Assembly: GCA_023105745.1 (NCBI GenBank)
Contig: JALGQZ010000009.1
Span: 39,179,359-39,243,358, forward strand
Direction of reading: 5' to 3'
Origin: Austropuccinia psidii
Lineage: Eukaryota; Basidiomycota; Pucciniomycetes; Pucciniales; Sphaerophragmiaceae
DNA: 64,000 nt
Part shown: positions 34,403-47,686 of the stretch, piece after piece
Numbering within the stretch: position 1 is the stretch's first letter
Layout of the letters: each line of letters starts with the position of its first letter
The notes under the pieces: generated by a model
Told to the model about the DNA's origin: nothing
Database searches by the model: none
Seen by the model: the letters and a program-made list of their open reading frames with translations, nothing else
Position numbers and translations under genes: made by a program

Positions 34403-35676
34403 AACCATAAAATAAGTGAGTGAGAAAACAATAATCCTATTTGGATTGATGATTGCATCATCCTTTGTCATGTAAGATTATCATAATTCCTCAATTAAGG
34501 CTTTTACATGACTACCAACCCATTTATGGCTAATAATAAAAAAATTAACAACTTTAAATATTCTTTTATTTCAAAATAAACATTAATTACTCAAAGTTAT
34601 CAATGGCATTGGAAATTTAATCACGGGTTTTATTTTCTGTGAACTTTTTATGATTCAGTGTGTCATGTGGAATCATCAAAAATGGACTGTAAGTAAAACT
34701 TTTAATTTTACTCATGAAACCATAATTATTTTTGATTTATTTATGAGTCATACAATTTATAATTGGTACTGAAAGGTTCAGAAATATTAATGAAGATTTA
34801 TAATTTTAATCAATTTTTGAATTTTTTACCTAATTTCTACATAGAATTGAAAATAACACAGTAAGGCAGGCTGCTATGAGGTAAATCAATGGATACTAGT
34901 CCAAAAAGGGTTTTAATCACTCTTTTAAGGCTTATCAATGCAAAATAATTAAGGATTGACATGTTTACAGGAGTCTAAGTTTCTTCTCACCTCCTGGTCA
35001 TGTCAAAATAGCAGCTTATTTGCAATTTTCTTATGATGTAAGGAGATTTTAACTTGGTAACCAGGTTCCCAAAAGATTTCAGTATTCTAATTGGGACATT
35101 ATCAGCCATGGATCCCAGGTTGAGAGCTATCCATGCCTCAGAGGCCTTAGAAGCTGGGTGCCCTGGTTCTCTTTGATGTCTTTTGTCCCCCTATGCTATT
35201 TTCACGTCAAAAATAGTAATTTAGGCTTAAAGACTGATATCCACTATGCATGTACAGAAATTTTATTTAAGAATAAAATAATTTTGAGTGCCACAAACAT
35301 TCATAACACTAGTATTAAGCTATATTTAACATGGGATTTCTCACATTCCTATTATTTGGGTGTGAAAAGGAGAAAAACAAAACTTTTTACAATTCTTTTA
35401 TGTGGAGTGGAAGTACCTCCATATTACCACCTCATAGAGTTACTTTCAGCTTATTCAACATATGGAGCTACCCTGGGTGGAAGTTTGTGTAGAATCTAAA
35501 TATGGCCTTAATACCATGGATTTACTTACTCACAAAATCGTTATTCATCTTGTCTGAGTTCCAAAATGAATAATTTTAAATAAATGCATGACTTATGGGT
35601 TATTCAGAGTTAAGAATTTCCTTTTAATGATCATTGTGGCCTATTTAAGTATTTAAAATGTACCTCAAGGCTCACA
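34403..35676 (-). repeat. Truncated 3' LTR of element E
   Basis: After a ~10-bp filler, LTR sequence resumes at AAGTGAGTGAGAAAAC (~34413) and runs to CCTCAAGGCTCACA (35676). About 640 bp of its outer part are missing. The fusion to the B LTR at ~34402 suggests a deletion or recombination between neighbouring elements. Confidence 0.75.
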
Positions 35677-35814
35677 TTCCCACCCACCAAAAAAAAGCTG
35701 TAATACAGCTTTATCAGTGAAATAAGGAAGAGAAAGGCCTTAAAGGAGGTTATTTTACACTTTCCAACCTCTTTGAATTACTTATATCAAATAATTTAAA
35801 GCTCATTTATAGAG

Positions 35815-36232
35815 ATATTCAGGCTTGTGGTCTTTTTTCATGTCTAGATCTTCTCAAGAGTTTATCTGAGTCAGGTATCTCTGATTCTGCCAGCAATTCA
35901 TAGTCATGTACTGGATTTCTATATCTGACAAGATAATCTCTTTTATTTTTACCCCTAATTCTCCTTTCTTTAATGAATTTCTTTATCTTTTTGTCTTCAC
36001 TCTATTCCACTGGTGGTACAGTTAAAGGAGTTGGGTTCCTCAAAGTAAACAGTTCTTTATCAGCTGGTTGATAAGGTTTTATCAAGCTGACTGGGAAGTT
36101 GGGGTGTTTCTTTTCAAACCCACCACTAAATTCCACTTGAACTGCATTGTTTCCAAATAAGGAAACAATGAAAAAAGGTCCTACATAAGAATATTTGAGT
36201 TTATTTGGGCCATTGATATTATTGAAATTCAA
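35815..36232 (-). pseudogene. Integrase C-terminus and chromodomain remnant of E
   Basis: 36002-36232 is open ([36 protein letters not shown]). After a stop it continues in frame as a chromodomain (DYLVRYRNPVHDYE, LLAESEIPDSDKLLRR) to about 35823. A reversed polypurine tract (TTCCCACCCACC) lies at 35677-35688. Confidence 0.8.
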
Positions 36233-37847
36233 GGTTGAAACTAGAACTAAGTCCCCTACTTTGAAGTCTGGTACTTTATGACTCTTGTCCCACTTCTGTT
36301 TTGCATAGTCAAAAGTGTCATTTATGCTTTGTTTTGCTTTTCATTTCACTTTATCAAGAATCATCTTGAATCTGGAAGCTGTAGGATGTATGATAACCAA
36401 GTCTTTCCTCAGTGTGTCTGCTGAGAACCTTGGATTCCATCCTTTTTCTAACATAAAAAGAGTTTGACCTGTGGAGGAATGGACTTATGTCTTATATTCT
36501 AATTTTAATTCTGGTATCAGTGTGAACCAGTCATGGTGAATCCATCTGAGTCTTTGAAATTTAAGCCATAGGCCCAGAGTCTTCTTATCATGTCTTCTAA
36601 ATTTTAAATCACTCTTTCTGCTAACACATCAGTTTTAGGGTGGTATGCTGGAGGGAATGCTAACTTGGACCCAAACAATCTATGAAGATTGGTCCAAAGT
36701 GCATATGTGAACTTGGGATCTCTTTCACTTATGATATTCTTAAATAACCCTGTATGAGGAATAACACTATTTCAAATAAGAAGAGCTGTATCCATTACAG
36801 TTTCATCCTTATGACATGGTAAGAATATGAGAGTTTTGCTGTATCTGTCTAAAATGACTAAACAAGAATTACAATGCTTTCACCACTTGGAGGGAGTGCT
36901 GTGAGCAATCCATTTGAGCAACTTCCCAAAGGGATTTTGGTTCTTGAATATGAATCATAAGTCCAAATTTCTTGCCTGTACTCCTGTTTGCTTTTTGGCA
37001 TCTGTCACAGGTATTTCAATATTCAATGGTCTCTTTTCTCCAATATGGCCACCATGCACAGTATTTAACTTTCTCAAGTGTTTTGTCTTCTGAAAGGTGT
37101 CAAGAATACATGCTATCATGAAATTCATGAAAAATTGTATTGATAAGTAAACTACTGCATAATGTAATCAAAAAAGAATATTTGGTAGTGCGGTAGATTA
37201 TGCTGTCAAAAAAAGTGAAATCTTCCTGCAGAATAGGAAGTTTTCCATTCTTCATCTAATTAAATAACCAAAGCTGTATCTTTTCAGTCTATATCTATCA
37301 AGGATGTCAAGATATGCCAAATCTTGTCTTGCTTATAAGACTCTCTGACTTTGTCAAAGAGTCCAGTCCCAATATAAGTTATTTTAATCCCTTCAATTAG
37401 AATCTGTGGTTCTGCTTCCAAAGGTAGATAAGATGGGTCATCAGGAGTATTGGCTAAAGACAACCTACTAAGTCCATGAGAATTCTTATGAATATTTGCT
37501 GCTTTATAGACTATAGTAATCTTTCCTCTATATTCTTGAATGGCTATCTGTCATCTCAACATATTTTTGTTTAGTGTCTTCATGTTAAGAAATTATTTCA
37601 CCACATTACAGCCAGGTATCACTTCAAATACACTACCATCAAGATAATAGTGGAATTTCTCAAGTGCCTATACCAAACATAAGCACTCCAGCTGGCTTGC
37701 ACCATATATAGCTTCTGTTGGTTTTATTTGCCTTAAGATGTAGCAAACTGGTCCTTCTGTAGGTTTTTCATCAATAATTTGGACTTGATGTAGGGCTTCC
37801 CCTAATCAATCTCCACATGCATCAATGTACAGTTTGAAAGGTTTATT
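36233..37847 (-). pseudogene. Integrase core and RNase H remnants of E (heavily decayed)
   Basis: Nucleotide similarity to C is clear throughout (for example around 36640-36760 and 36950-37120) but no frame stays open for more than a few dozen codons. Confidence 0.7.
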
Positions 37848-38857
37848 TCAGTCTGGCATGAGGAGTAAAGGGATTTCTTTAATAGATTTCCTTATCTTCT
37901 CATAGGCTTTAGCTCTTCCCTGTGTCATCTCAGATACTATCTTTTGATCACAGATTCTATGGGGTGATTTGGCTAGAATTACAAAGTCTTTCAGATGTTT
38001 CCTGTAATAACTGGCGAGTCCCAAGAAATAAATCATTTCTTTTTTATTCTGGGGTATTGGCTTAAGTAACCCTTCTGCTACTTTGTTTTTGTCAATAATC
38101 AAGCATAGACCAGAGACAATATTTCCTAATGTTTTAAGTTCTTCCAATCCGAAGTTGCATTTTTCAAGGGAAATTTTCATATTCACTCCCATAACTTTGC
38201 TAAGTAATCTTGAAAGTATTTCAAGGTTCAAAGACCATGAATCTTAACATATAATGATATAATAAATATGAATAATGTGCCATCCTTCAGATAATGCTGT
38301 GGGGAAGATGATATTCATCATCCTTTGATAAGTAGATGAAGCGTTTTTAATACTAAATGGCATTCTAAGATACTCATTAATGCCACAGTAAGTTATAATT
38401 CTCAGTAATTTTCTGTCTTTTTCCGTCAAAACATTCTCATGGAAGCCTTTCAATGCATCTATGGATGTTATATACTTGGCTTTGGATAATTGGGTTAAAG
38501 CTTCCTGGATTCTATGAATTGGATACCTATCTGGAACTGTGTAGGTATTCAATGCTCTAAAGTCTCCAACCATCCTTGATTTATCATTATTCCAAGCAAT
38601 AATAACAGGAGTTGTCACTTTAAATTCCTCATCATGGCCTACTTTTCCAAGTTGGATAAACTCTTGGATATGCTTTTCCAAGCCTTTCCTATCCCTGGGA
38701 ACGGCTGTATAAGCTGGTCTTTTAGATACTGGAGGATATAATCTTTCAATATTAAGAGTAATATCAACCTCATGCCCCTTAATAGTGCCTGATGATTCAT
38801 TATCAGAGGAAAACGCACTCTTATATGTGTAAACACATAAATAAGCTCATGCCTCAT
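37848..38857 (-). pseudogene. Reverse transcriptase remnant of E
   Basis: Three open pieces: 37848-38231 (thumb/connection, NMKISLEKCNFGLEELK, SFLG-like FLGLASYYRKHLKDF), 38244-38681 (fingers/palm, [19 protein letters not shown]) and 38639-38857. The YIDD box has become IHIYYIIIC, losing both catalytic Asp residues. Confidence 0.85.
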
Positions 38858-38869
38858 TCTGGGTGATAA

Positions 38870-39517
38870 TTATGGATTAATCTGTGCTTCAACAAGTTTA
38901 TTACTCACAAATTCCTCTCTATAAGTATCTTTATTTGAGGATATTATTGATATTTGTTTGGGCATATTGGAAAAAGCAAATTTGTTTCTTTTATTTTCTC
39001 CAATTGTAAAATATCTGTCTTTTTGGTTATTGATTTCAATCTCATAAATATTTAAGTAATTATTTTCCCAAATGATATGTTGAGATATACAGTTTTCCAT
39101 CACTACTATCTCCATCTTCATTCTCACACTTCCTTCAGGGTGTGAAAATACAAGATTAGTGTCCAATATTCCAAAAGCGTACATATTACTACTGGAACTA
39201 ATAAATTCTATAGCTTCTATTGGTAATGGATGGCTTTTCCATTCAGGGAATATGGATTGAAGGTAGTATTCACCTACACAAGTGCAAAATGATCCTGTGT
39301 GAAAATTTACTTTTTCTTCAACATCATTCATCAGGATTGATGTCATAAAAGATGCTCCTGCAGAGTATCCTTTGCCTCTAGCAGGCTTAGCTTTACACAT
39401 TCTGACATCCTGGATATTGATCAGGTTATAGCAATACTCACTATATTTTGGAAAGTGAGTTTTGACTTCAGTGACTTCAATAAAAGCTTCAATGTTATCA
39501 ATAGAATAGTCCTCCAC
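38870..39517 (-). pseudogene. Protease remnant of E
   Basis: 215 open codons from the Gag-protease linker through protease. The active site [11 protein letters not shown] of C is FHTGSFCTCVG here: the catalytic Asp is His, so it is dead. The flap/C-terminal part is conserved (NYLNIYEIEINNQKDRYF). Confidence 0.85.
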
Positions 39518-39553
39518 TGGTATGTCTTGATAGATTTCAGAATCTTGGTCAGA

Positions 39554-40447
39554 TTATTCTTTCTCTTCAGCACACTGAATCTCTTCAATGACTTGAGTGT
39601 TGTTCATTTTATACTTCTTGTTTTGATTTTTGGATAAATTTGAGGTGCTTTCAAATTTATGACACTTCAAGACAGGTCTTTCAGGCTTCTTTTCTTCTCT
39701 AGAAATCTTTGGGACCATTTTGGACTCCATAGGGGTTCTATTCCAGGTTTTACCAATTATTGGCCAATTAATGCTATCTCCCATGGCATTAATTTAGTCT
39801 CCTTTTGAACAGCGCTCTAAACATCTGCACTTGATAGCATTTTCTAGTTGTCCTCCACATTTTCTTAATATCTTCATATTGATCATTGAGTAAGACATAT
39901 GTGGGTGTAAGGCAGATAATCCGTCTTTCTGTTTGAGGAACCAAGTAAGTGGATTATCCTTTCCTGACTTAAAAATGGAACTTTCAAAAGAACTTTCCAT
40001 TTTACATCTTCAAGAATTATTGGCCCATTTGGTGATCATTTCAGATTTCCACCAAAGCCAATCATTTTTTCCATGTTCTTGTCTCATTTTGTAATACCAT
40101 TCCCCTGCTGTTCTGGTAAACAAAGACTCCAATTTACCCACTACAGCTTCATAAGGTATATGAAAGTCTTCTTGTAACATATCAATTGTTCTGATGAGCT
40201 CAATATGGTTATCTTCTCCTTCACCAGAGAATTTTTGCCATTCTTCCAATTTGGGAATATCTTTTGCACAAATTACATTTTCTCCTAGAAAGGTGGTCAA
40301 ACTTCCTTTCACCAAAAGTTTCTGTTTAGTCAAAGGTGTGGAATGTCTGGAAATATGTGAATTTGGTTCATAATTCCTATGAATCTTTTCCACATGTGCA
40401 ATTATTTCATCCTTCAACTTCTGCCTTGTATTGGCACTCCTTGCCAA
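39554..40447 (-). pseudogene. Gag remnant of E
   Basis: Pieces 39554-39784 (knuckle region, first Cys present, spacing disturbed: CHKFESTSNLSKN), 39794-40000 and 40010-40447 (capsid-like block, LEEWQKFSGEGEDNHIEL). They are separated by single stops or frameshifts. Confidence 0.8.
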
Positions 40448-40754
40448 ATGTGTGGCATAAAGCTTGGTATTATTAACTATTTATAAAACATGATGTCTCA
40501 GAATTGTAAGTGGTTGAATAATGTGTGAGATGGAAAGATATACTATTTCATCATCTTGGCATCTACATTTATTCTCAATTGACTCAAGTTTGGAAGTTGT
40601 CAACTTATACCATTAAGAAGATGTTCTATAATTTGTTTTTTAATTAATTAATATATGATGTTATTTTATTCAATTTTGCATCAATTTTACCAAGTTCTGT
40701 ATCAATACTAGATTTAAAAAAATTTATTTCATTTACTATTTGCATGGAAAAGTC

Positions 40755-41547
40755 CTATTCATCATTTCCTGCTCTTTGGATGTGAATTCCATAAGAGCTC
40801 TGGCAATTTTGAAAACACTGTCCATTGCTGAAGGCTCCAATTTGGGGATCCTGTACCCTTGTGGATAATTTCTGTGCCGATTGGCTTTTCCTTATCCCTT
40901 TACTTGATTGTTTTTGGGACCTCTCTGTTTCTCCTGAGGTCCTTTGGTCTTGTCTTTGGACAGTTCTGGAGCTAGTTGATGCCACTGGGCCTTCTTCCTC
41001 CAAAGCTGGGGTCATTTCCAACTCCTTCTTCTGGTCTATAGATAAAAGACTTTGGTTCTTCAACCAATTCTTTATCTTTTTGACATTTTCTTTTCAAGAC
41101 AATGGGCTCCAACCTCCTAAGAGATCCATGGTCTTCTCCTGACCCAGAAAGCTCTTGATGTGTAAGGAGGAGTTCATGGCCCCCTGCCAAAGGCTTGGGC
41201 ATATTTTCCACTCCTCTTCCTTTGATGATCTTTACAAGTTTTTCTACTGGGACTGATATATTTCTAATTCTGCCACTTGGAAATGGTTCAGACCTTAAAA
41301 TATTACATTGAAGTAGTTCAGGCTCAGAGTTCACATCAAACTTTGTGGGTACAGACCTTGGGGAATGGGGGGAAACTATGGCAACCTCCAAACATGTCTT
41401 TCTTGAGGAAGAATTTACAGATATGAATTTTTTCCTGCCTCTTCCTTGTCCACATCCATCTGGTTGGACTGAAGAGTTGCTTCCATTTCTGGTATGCACC
41501 ATTTTCACATCAATTTCAAAAAATGAAAGATAAAGACAGAAACACAC
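40755..41547 (-). pseudogene. Overlapping gag-leader / ORF1 remnants of E
   Basis: 40972-41547 keeps the gag-pol frame open for 191 codons ([20 protein letters not shown]), while the ORF1 frame in the same stretch has several stops. 40755-41063 starts in the ORF1 frame ([18 protein letters not shown]) and shifts into the gag-pol frame. Between 40448 and 40754 the coiled-coil part of Gag is degenerate. Confidence 0.75.
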
Positions 41548-41708
41548 ACCTTTTGGTGGCTGTTTGGCTTTTTATGCTTTGAATAAAGTGTATGTTTTAG
41601 CAGTTTGCACTTCAATAATCTCTTCAGACTCTGCTTCTGAAGATTCTGGAGTGGTAATATATCTCTTACTGAGCTCATGACCAGCTACAATGTACTTGAT
41701 TAAAGACA
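41489..41708 (-). pseudogene. ORF1 first exon and intron of element E
   Basis: Exon 41550-41708 encodes the conserved block (LSKRYITTPESSEAESE, KQPPK) with one stop near its end. The intron 41489-41549 has a GTGTGTG donor and an ACCAG acceptor. The upstream acceptor-like TTTCCCTGTAG is also conserved. Confidence 0.6.
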
Positions 41709-42002
41709 CTACAGGGAAATTTCGATAAAACAAAAACTCATTTATTATACTTTAAAAACGTTTAAGACTTTTTTTGATATTTTTTTTATTTTTCAATATT
41801 AAACAGGATTACTCTCTTTGAAGGATATAAAATTCAAGATTTTAAACCAAATTCCTCAATGAAGAAGATTTCAAAGACAATTTCAAAAAATAAGAATAAT
41901 TTCAACTTTCAATTGAAAGAAAAGAATTTTAAATTAATATATTTTAGAGCTTAAAAAAAAAACAAGGCTACAAGGCTCAAAAAACATGGCCAGGCTGCCA
42001 AA
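41709..42002 (-). other. Leader and primer-site remnant of element E
   Basis: AT-rich leader homologous to that of C. The primer-site motif next to the LTR is mutated (reversed GGCCAGGCTGCCAAA). Confidence 0.6.
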
Positions 42003-45000
42003 TGTACTCTGTATCTATGAAACTGTGGATAATATCACTATAAATCAACAGCACTATGACTGTTTGTATGAAATATGATAATGAAAATTATTATAACAAC
42101 AATTAATCAAACAATTACTTAATTATTTCTTTTACTTTCTATACACTACTAGCAATTATATTAGTAAGCAGTAATTGTCTACAAGAATCAATTACAAGAA
42201 GCATTTAATAATAAAACTTCTTTATTAAATTAATGAATTATTTGAATATATAATTATCTTTTACAAAAATTATGATAAGTATAATTCTTGAAGAAAAGTA
42301 ATAGTTGAGAAAAACTTTAAGAATTAATTGAAACCACTAATCAATACTCCAATCAACCTTGGAAAGAATTTGGTAGAGAGATCAATGGATGAATTGTGGA
42401 TTTAAAGGATCAAAATTTGATTGATGGAGTACCAAAGCAAGATGTAGTGAATTTTTATGATTTCACATCTTTCTTATTGATTCTGAAAGATTTAAAACAC
42501 TTAAGAAAATATTTAACTAATATTTACTGGTTGGTGACGAAAATATGTTTGGATAATAATATGACTTGGAAAAAATAGCAAGAGGAGGCCTCTTTTAAGT
42601 CAAAAAACAGCTCACAGAGGCATTCCATGGAGTGAACTTCAAAACAAGTTAATCAGAAAACAATAATCCTTTTTGTATTATTGATTTAATCATCTGTTTT
42701 AATTTAAGATTATCATAATTACTTGATTAATGCTTTTGCATGACTACCAACCCATTTATGGTTAAGAATAAAAGGAGTACCAACTATATATATTTGCTTA
42801 TTTCAAAAGAAACATTAATTTATCAAAGCTATCAATTTCATTGGAAAATTCATCCCAGTTTGTATTTTCTGTGAATTTTTGATGATTCAGTGTTTCATCT
42901 GGGATCATCAAAAATGGACTATAAGTAGAACTTTGAATTTTACTTATGAAGCAATTATTCTCTTTAGTTTCTTTATGAGTAATACCACATTCCTTTTGTC
43001 CTGAAAGTTTCAGAAACATTAATAAAGAATTGTAATTTTAATGAATTTTTGAATTTTTTACCTCATTTCTACATAGAATTGCAAATAGCACAACATAGTT
43101 GGTTGCCATGAGGTAAATCAATGTATACTAGTCCAAAAAGGGTTCCAATTACTACTTTAAGGTTTAATCATGGCAAATATTTAAGAATTGACATGGTTAC
43201 AGGAGTCTAAGTTTCTTTTTACCTCCTTGTCACATCAAAATAGCAGCTTATTTGCAATTTTCTTATGATCTAATGAGATTTTAAATTGGTAACCAGGTTC
43301 CCAAAATCTTTCAGTTTACTAATTGGGCCATGATAAACAATTCATCAAATCATTAAAGATTTCCATGCCTCAGAGGCCTCAGAAGTTGGGTCACCTGGCT
43401 CCCTTTCATGTCTTTTGTCCCCCTTAGCTATTTTTGTCAGGCTGAATCTATGATGAAGCTTATTAATTATTATCTACAAGCTTTAACTGTGACTTTTACA
43501 TGTTAAAAAATAGTAATAAAAGGTTAATCGATTATTATAAAGGTTTAATAAAGAGTATTAAGGGCTTTACTATTGATTAATAGTGGTGGTGAGCACTGTT
43601 GAAAGCCCTGGGTGCAGCTTTACCTGTTGGATTACAATAATAAAAATTATAATTATACCTGATTATTTTTCAATAGTATAGCTGTCTTTGAAAGCTTTAC
43701 TACATAGGAATTCAAGAGAAGGATGAGGAAACCTTTCCTGGTGGAGGAAAGGTCCCTTTTTATCCTAAAATTGGGGGAAAAAGGCTTATAGAACTTTCAA
43801 CATAGAGGAAGTGAAGATTTTTTACTTCCAAGTACTGGCTTGTGGCTTTAACAAGGCCTGTATAGCCTGTATTGGGCTCAGATGTGGTTTTGAAACCACA
43901 TATGGGCGGTTTTCCCCAATATAGGGTGAAAACATTCATCTGGGGACCACATAGCCCTCTTCTGATGTGTATGACACATAGAATTCTGTACAGAAACTGT
44001 ATAGGACCCCTGTATTGAATTAATTATGAAGTTTTGAAGTATAAACATTCTTCTTTGTCTGTTTGACACCTCATAATCATATGTATGGGAGAATATCCCA
44101 CAGTAAGGCTGTATTGGTCTAACTGTGAGATTTTTAGCTTAAAACTGCCACACCTTTGTCATTTTTTGACATATCAAGCTCACAGTTGATTCATTTTTGC
44201 CTCCCTGGATGTTTTCTACACATTGGTACCTCATTTTATATGGTTATAATTAAATATGGCAAAATGCCATCTACAAGACCTTTTGTATATATGTATGATT
44301 TGCTTAAAATCTGTATGGAGCTTGTTTGCCCCATAACTTCTGTTCTAGATGAGATATGGGGAAATGGCTGCCACCATCAGATAGCCTTGATTTTTCATTT
44401 TCCAAAACGTATCTCACACCAAAACTGTAGAAGTTAGATGAGAGGTGAATATTTTTTCACCCTTATTTGACCTTATTTTGGTCATAACTTCTGTAATTCT
44501 GGTGCTAGCTCAATTTGGCTAGTACCATTGGATAGCTCTCACTTAGAGCTTTATTTTAAATACCCATTTGATGGGTTTAAGCCTATTTCTCTGGATTTCA
44601 GATTAAAGGTGAAAATTAAGGTTTATGCTTAGCAACAACTTTCAGCAGGAATAACTTTGTTATTCTTCGTCCTATGATTATGGGACTTGGATATTTGGAA
44701 AGAGGTGAGTTTCCTCTTTTGAGATGATTTGGCTCAGCTCCATGTTTGGCGATATTCTGTCTCTACCATTGGTTTATGGTATTTGGCTGTCATGCTTGTG
44801 CTCTGGTTTTGAGTCACAGGCTGACAATTTTCACGTCAAAAATAGTAATTTAGTCTTAAATACTGATATCCACTATGGGTGTACCAAAGCCAAATGTAAG
44901 AATACCATCGTTATAGGTTCCAAAAACATGCATAACACTATTCTTAGTGTACATGTAACATGGGATTTCTCACATTCCCACTATTTTGGTGTGAAATTGA

Positions 45001-45306
45001 TAAAAACAAAAGTTTTCACAAATTGTTTATGTGGTGTTGAAGAATTTTCAATATTACTACCTCATGGAGTTAATTTGAGCTTATTCACTCTATGGAGCTA
45101 CACTAGTTTAAATTTTATGTAGAATCTAAATCTGGCTTTAACTCCCTGGATTTACTTACTGAAAAGAAAGTTATTCATCTTTTCTGAAATGCAAAATGAT
45201 GAATTTTGAATATATTCATTAATTATGGGTTATGCATAGTTCACAATTTATTTTTAAATAAAACTGTGGCCTATTTGGGTATTTAAAATATACCTCAAGG
45301 CTCACA
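42003..45306 (-). repeat. 5' LTR of element E, interrupted by a solo LTR
   Basis: TGTACTCTGTATC...CCTCAAGGCTCACA; about 1.9 kb after removal of the insertion at 43435-44826 and one target copy. It is strongly diverged from the C LTR. Confidence 0.8.
43435..44826 (-). repeat. Solo LTR of the TGTCAG family, copy 2
   Basis: 1392 bp, TGTCAGGCTGAA...CACAGGCTGACA, with perfect 5-bp duplications ATTTT (43430-43434, 44827-44831). The host LTR of E is continuous across it. No coding sequence. Confidence 0.8.
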
Positions 45307-45631
45307 GCTGCCACTTCAATATCCCCAGATTCTTCCTGTTTCACATACTCCTCACCCTCTTCATCTTCAGCTTCCCCCATCTTCTCCTAGGCCCTTGAAA
45401 AATGCCAGGGTAGCCACCTAATAAGCCAGAGAATGATTTTGATCTTCTAGACTTCACACCTACCCTTCTGGAGGGTGCTTCTCTTTCCATTGGTTGTCCT
45501 CTGTACAAATTTTCACTGAGTTGATGAACTTATGGTGTGCAATCAAGAGGAGGCCTTGCTGTAGGAGTTAGATCAGCTTTATGTCTTTGGGATCTGGTAT
45601 TATTGGCTGGCAGGATATGCTGAACAGGCAT
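45307..45631 (-). pseudogene. Gag N-terminus remnant of old element D (G-type)
   Basis: On the minus strand from ATG 45631: MPVQHILPANNTRSQ, then TPTARPPLDCTP, a stop, then PMEREAPSRR and SFSGLLGGYPG. This parallels the Gag start of element G ([43 protein letters not shown]). An acidic stretch follows before element E cuts it off at 45306. Confidence 0.75.
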
Positions 45632-46135
45632 TATTGAAGAATGAGAAAAGGAAACTTGATGATGCTTCGAGAAGAAAAATAAGTATTGACCAAATCAAAT
45701 ACAATGGGGATTCTTGATGAAACTTGAGGAATCAATCAACAGTCTTGAGGTTAAATCAATATGAAAATATTGAGAAGTGAAAATGAAAAAGTCAAAACCT
45801 TATAAATTAATCAATATTCTTGGAGAGTATCAAATCAATTTAAATCAATCAATTATTTCAGTCATTTTATCAGTTCAATTGAAAATAAATTTCAATAAGT
45901 CTTGAAGAATTCAACTCAACAACAAATTTCTTCAACTCAGAATCAGCATCTTGGGGAATTCAATAAATCAAACAATATCTTCAGGAATCAATTCAATATC
46001 TTGGTGAGTCAAAATCAGTCATTCAATAAGAATAAATTCTTTAATATCAAACTAATTTGCTTGAATAATTAAAAATCAATCAATAATCAATCCAATCCAA
46101 TAAAACAAGTCCTGAATTTCTCAATCAATTATCAT
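45632..46135 (-). other. Leader of element D, left part
   Basis: Rich in AATCAA on the + strand, i.e. TTGATT on the minus strand, as in the leader of G (58880-59200). Interrupted at 46135 by solo LTR copy 3 and continuing at 50830. Confidence 0.55.
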
Positions 46136-46815
46136 TGTCAGGATGAAACTATGATAAAGGTGTAAATAGGTTAGTTACAGCTTTAACTATGTTTGTGACA
46201 CGGTAAAATTGGTTAAAAGAAATTTATAAGAATTGAAGATGATTTGATTTAAGATTAAAAGGGCTTTACTCTATATAATATAGTGGTGGGGAGCACTGTT
46301 GAAAGCCCTGGGTGCAGCTTTATCTGTTGGGTTACAATAATAAAAGACTACAATAATTAAGATCTATAATTATACCTAATTATTAAACAAGAGTAAAGCT
46401 GTTTTTGACAGTTTACTACATAGGTTATTCAAGAGCAGGATTAGGAGACAATTCTGGCTGTGAAAAGCCTCCTTTTTAGCCTGAAATGGGGTGGAACGGG
46501 TGCTAGACCTTTCCACGTAGAGGAAGTGAAGATTTTTTCACTCTCTAGTACTGGCTTGTGTTTTGCAAACAGCCTGTATAACCTGTATTGGGATAAGATG
46601 TGGCTTTGAAACCACATCTGGGCAGTTTTCACCAATACAGGGTGAAAATTTTCATCTGGGGACCTCACAGCCTGATTCTGACATGTATTGTGGTATGCCA
46701 TACCATATCAGCTTAATAAACTTTTTTTGAGGGGAGTGAAAAGTAGAAGTACCCCTATGAGTAGCTTCTGTTGGAAACAAAAGAAAAAGAATACTTGTCT
46801 CAGTCACCAACGCGC

Positions 46816-46861
46816 AAATGCTGATGTAAGCACGACCACGTCGCACTGACGTAGGTATGAG
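46816..46861 (+). repeat. Left arm of a 46-bp inverted repeat
   Basis: AAATGCTGATGTAAGCAC...GTAGGTATGAG; 42 of 46 bases match the reverse complement of 48289-48334, without gaps. Confidence 0.8.
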
Positions 46862-47428
46862 GTCAGTGCAGCTACGAAGCGCACACAGCACGCTAAATGA
46901 CCATCTTTTTTGAATCCGAGTACGGGGAGATCCTCTCTGTGAAACATGTCAGAGACCGGAATCAGTCAAACACTATTTGACATACTGCAGAAGGTACAAA
47001 TCGCAAAGAAAGAAAATGAAGGAAACATTAAGAAAAGAGAAAATAGCATATAACGACCAAAACCTAGTTCAATTACTAGATTACCCAAGAGCAATCCCAA
47101 TTTTAATCAAATACATTGGTGATACAAGACGATTTGGATACTTCAAGAAATACAGAGACAAGACCAACAAATGAAGACATTGAATTGTTAATACAAAGAA
47201 GACTGAACAGATAGAAACAAACAACCAATGAAATATACACACCTGTACAGGAACAGACGGAAGCCGAGGCACCGCACACAACTCAGCTCGGGCTCAGTCT
47301 CAGATTGCTGAGATGGGCACCAATTTTCAATCTTCATCGTTAATAAGCTTTGGAGATTTGCCAATGCTCGCATTCACCCCTATTTGTCATTTTAGGAGCT
47401 GTATTGATCATGGGGATGAGCCAACTCG

Positions 47429-47478
47429 ATGAACCATGCCATGAGCCACCTTTCGTGGTAGCTCATGGCATGGTTCAT
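47429..47478. repeat. Perfect 18-bp hairpin
   Basis: ATGAACCATGCCATGAGC (47429-47446) and GCTCATGGCATGGTTCAT (47461-47478) are exact reverse complements around a 14-nt loop. It lies between the Lys-rich ORFs and the secreted-protein candidate. Confidence 0.85.
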
Positions 47479-47686
47479 TGAGTTAAATTTAAGTGATCAA
47501 GAAATCAAGCATGAGCCAAAAAAAACCCACGCCTTGAACTCCCCTAATAAAAATTTACAGTCATCTTTCACTCAGCCGCATTAGGGGTATAGCCGGAATT
47601 GCTGCTCTAATCTCAGATTGTGCCTTTGCCATTGAGATCCTCGTCTTGATCCTCTGTCATCTTGGTTATTTCAAGCACAAACAAAC

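Larger units (their letters stand above)
34403..45306 (-). mobile_element. Element E: decayed minus-strand Ty3/gypsy element
   Basis: Same family as B and C, all domains in order on the minus strand, broken by many stops and frameshifts. Right end CTCACA at 45306 abuts a G-type gag remnant, so E inserted in element D. The target duplication cannot be checked because the left end is truncated. Confidence 0.85.

Noticed and set aside
46977..47174. 65-codon Lys-rich ORF in the 3.25-kb insertion
   Set aside because: Non-ATG nominal start, no recognised domain, no credible partner exon; kept only as a note.
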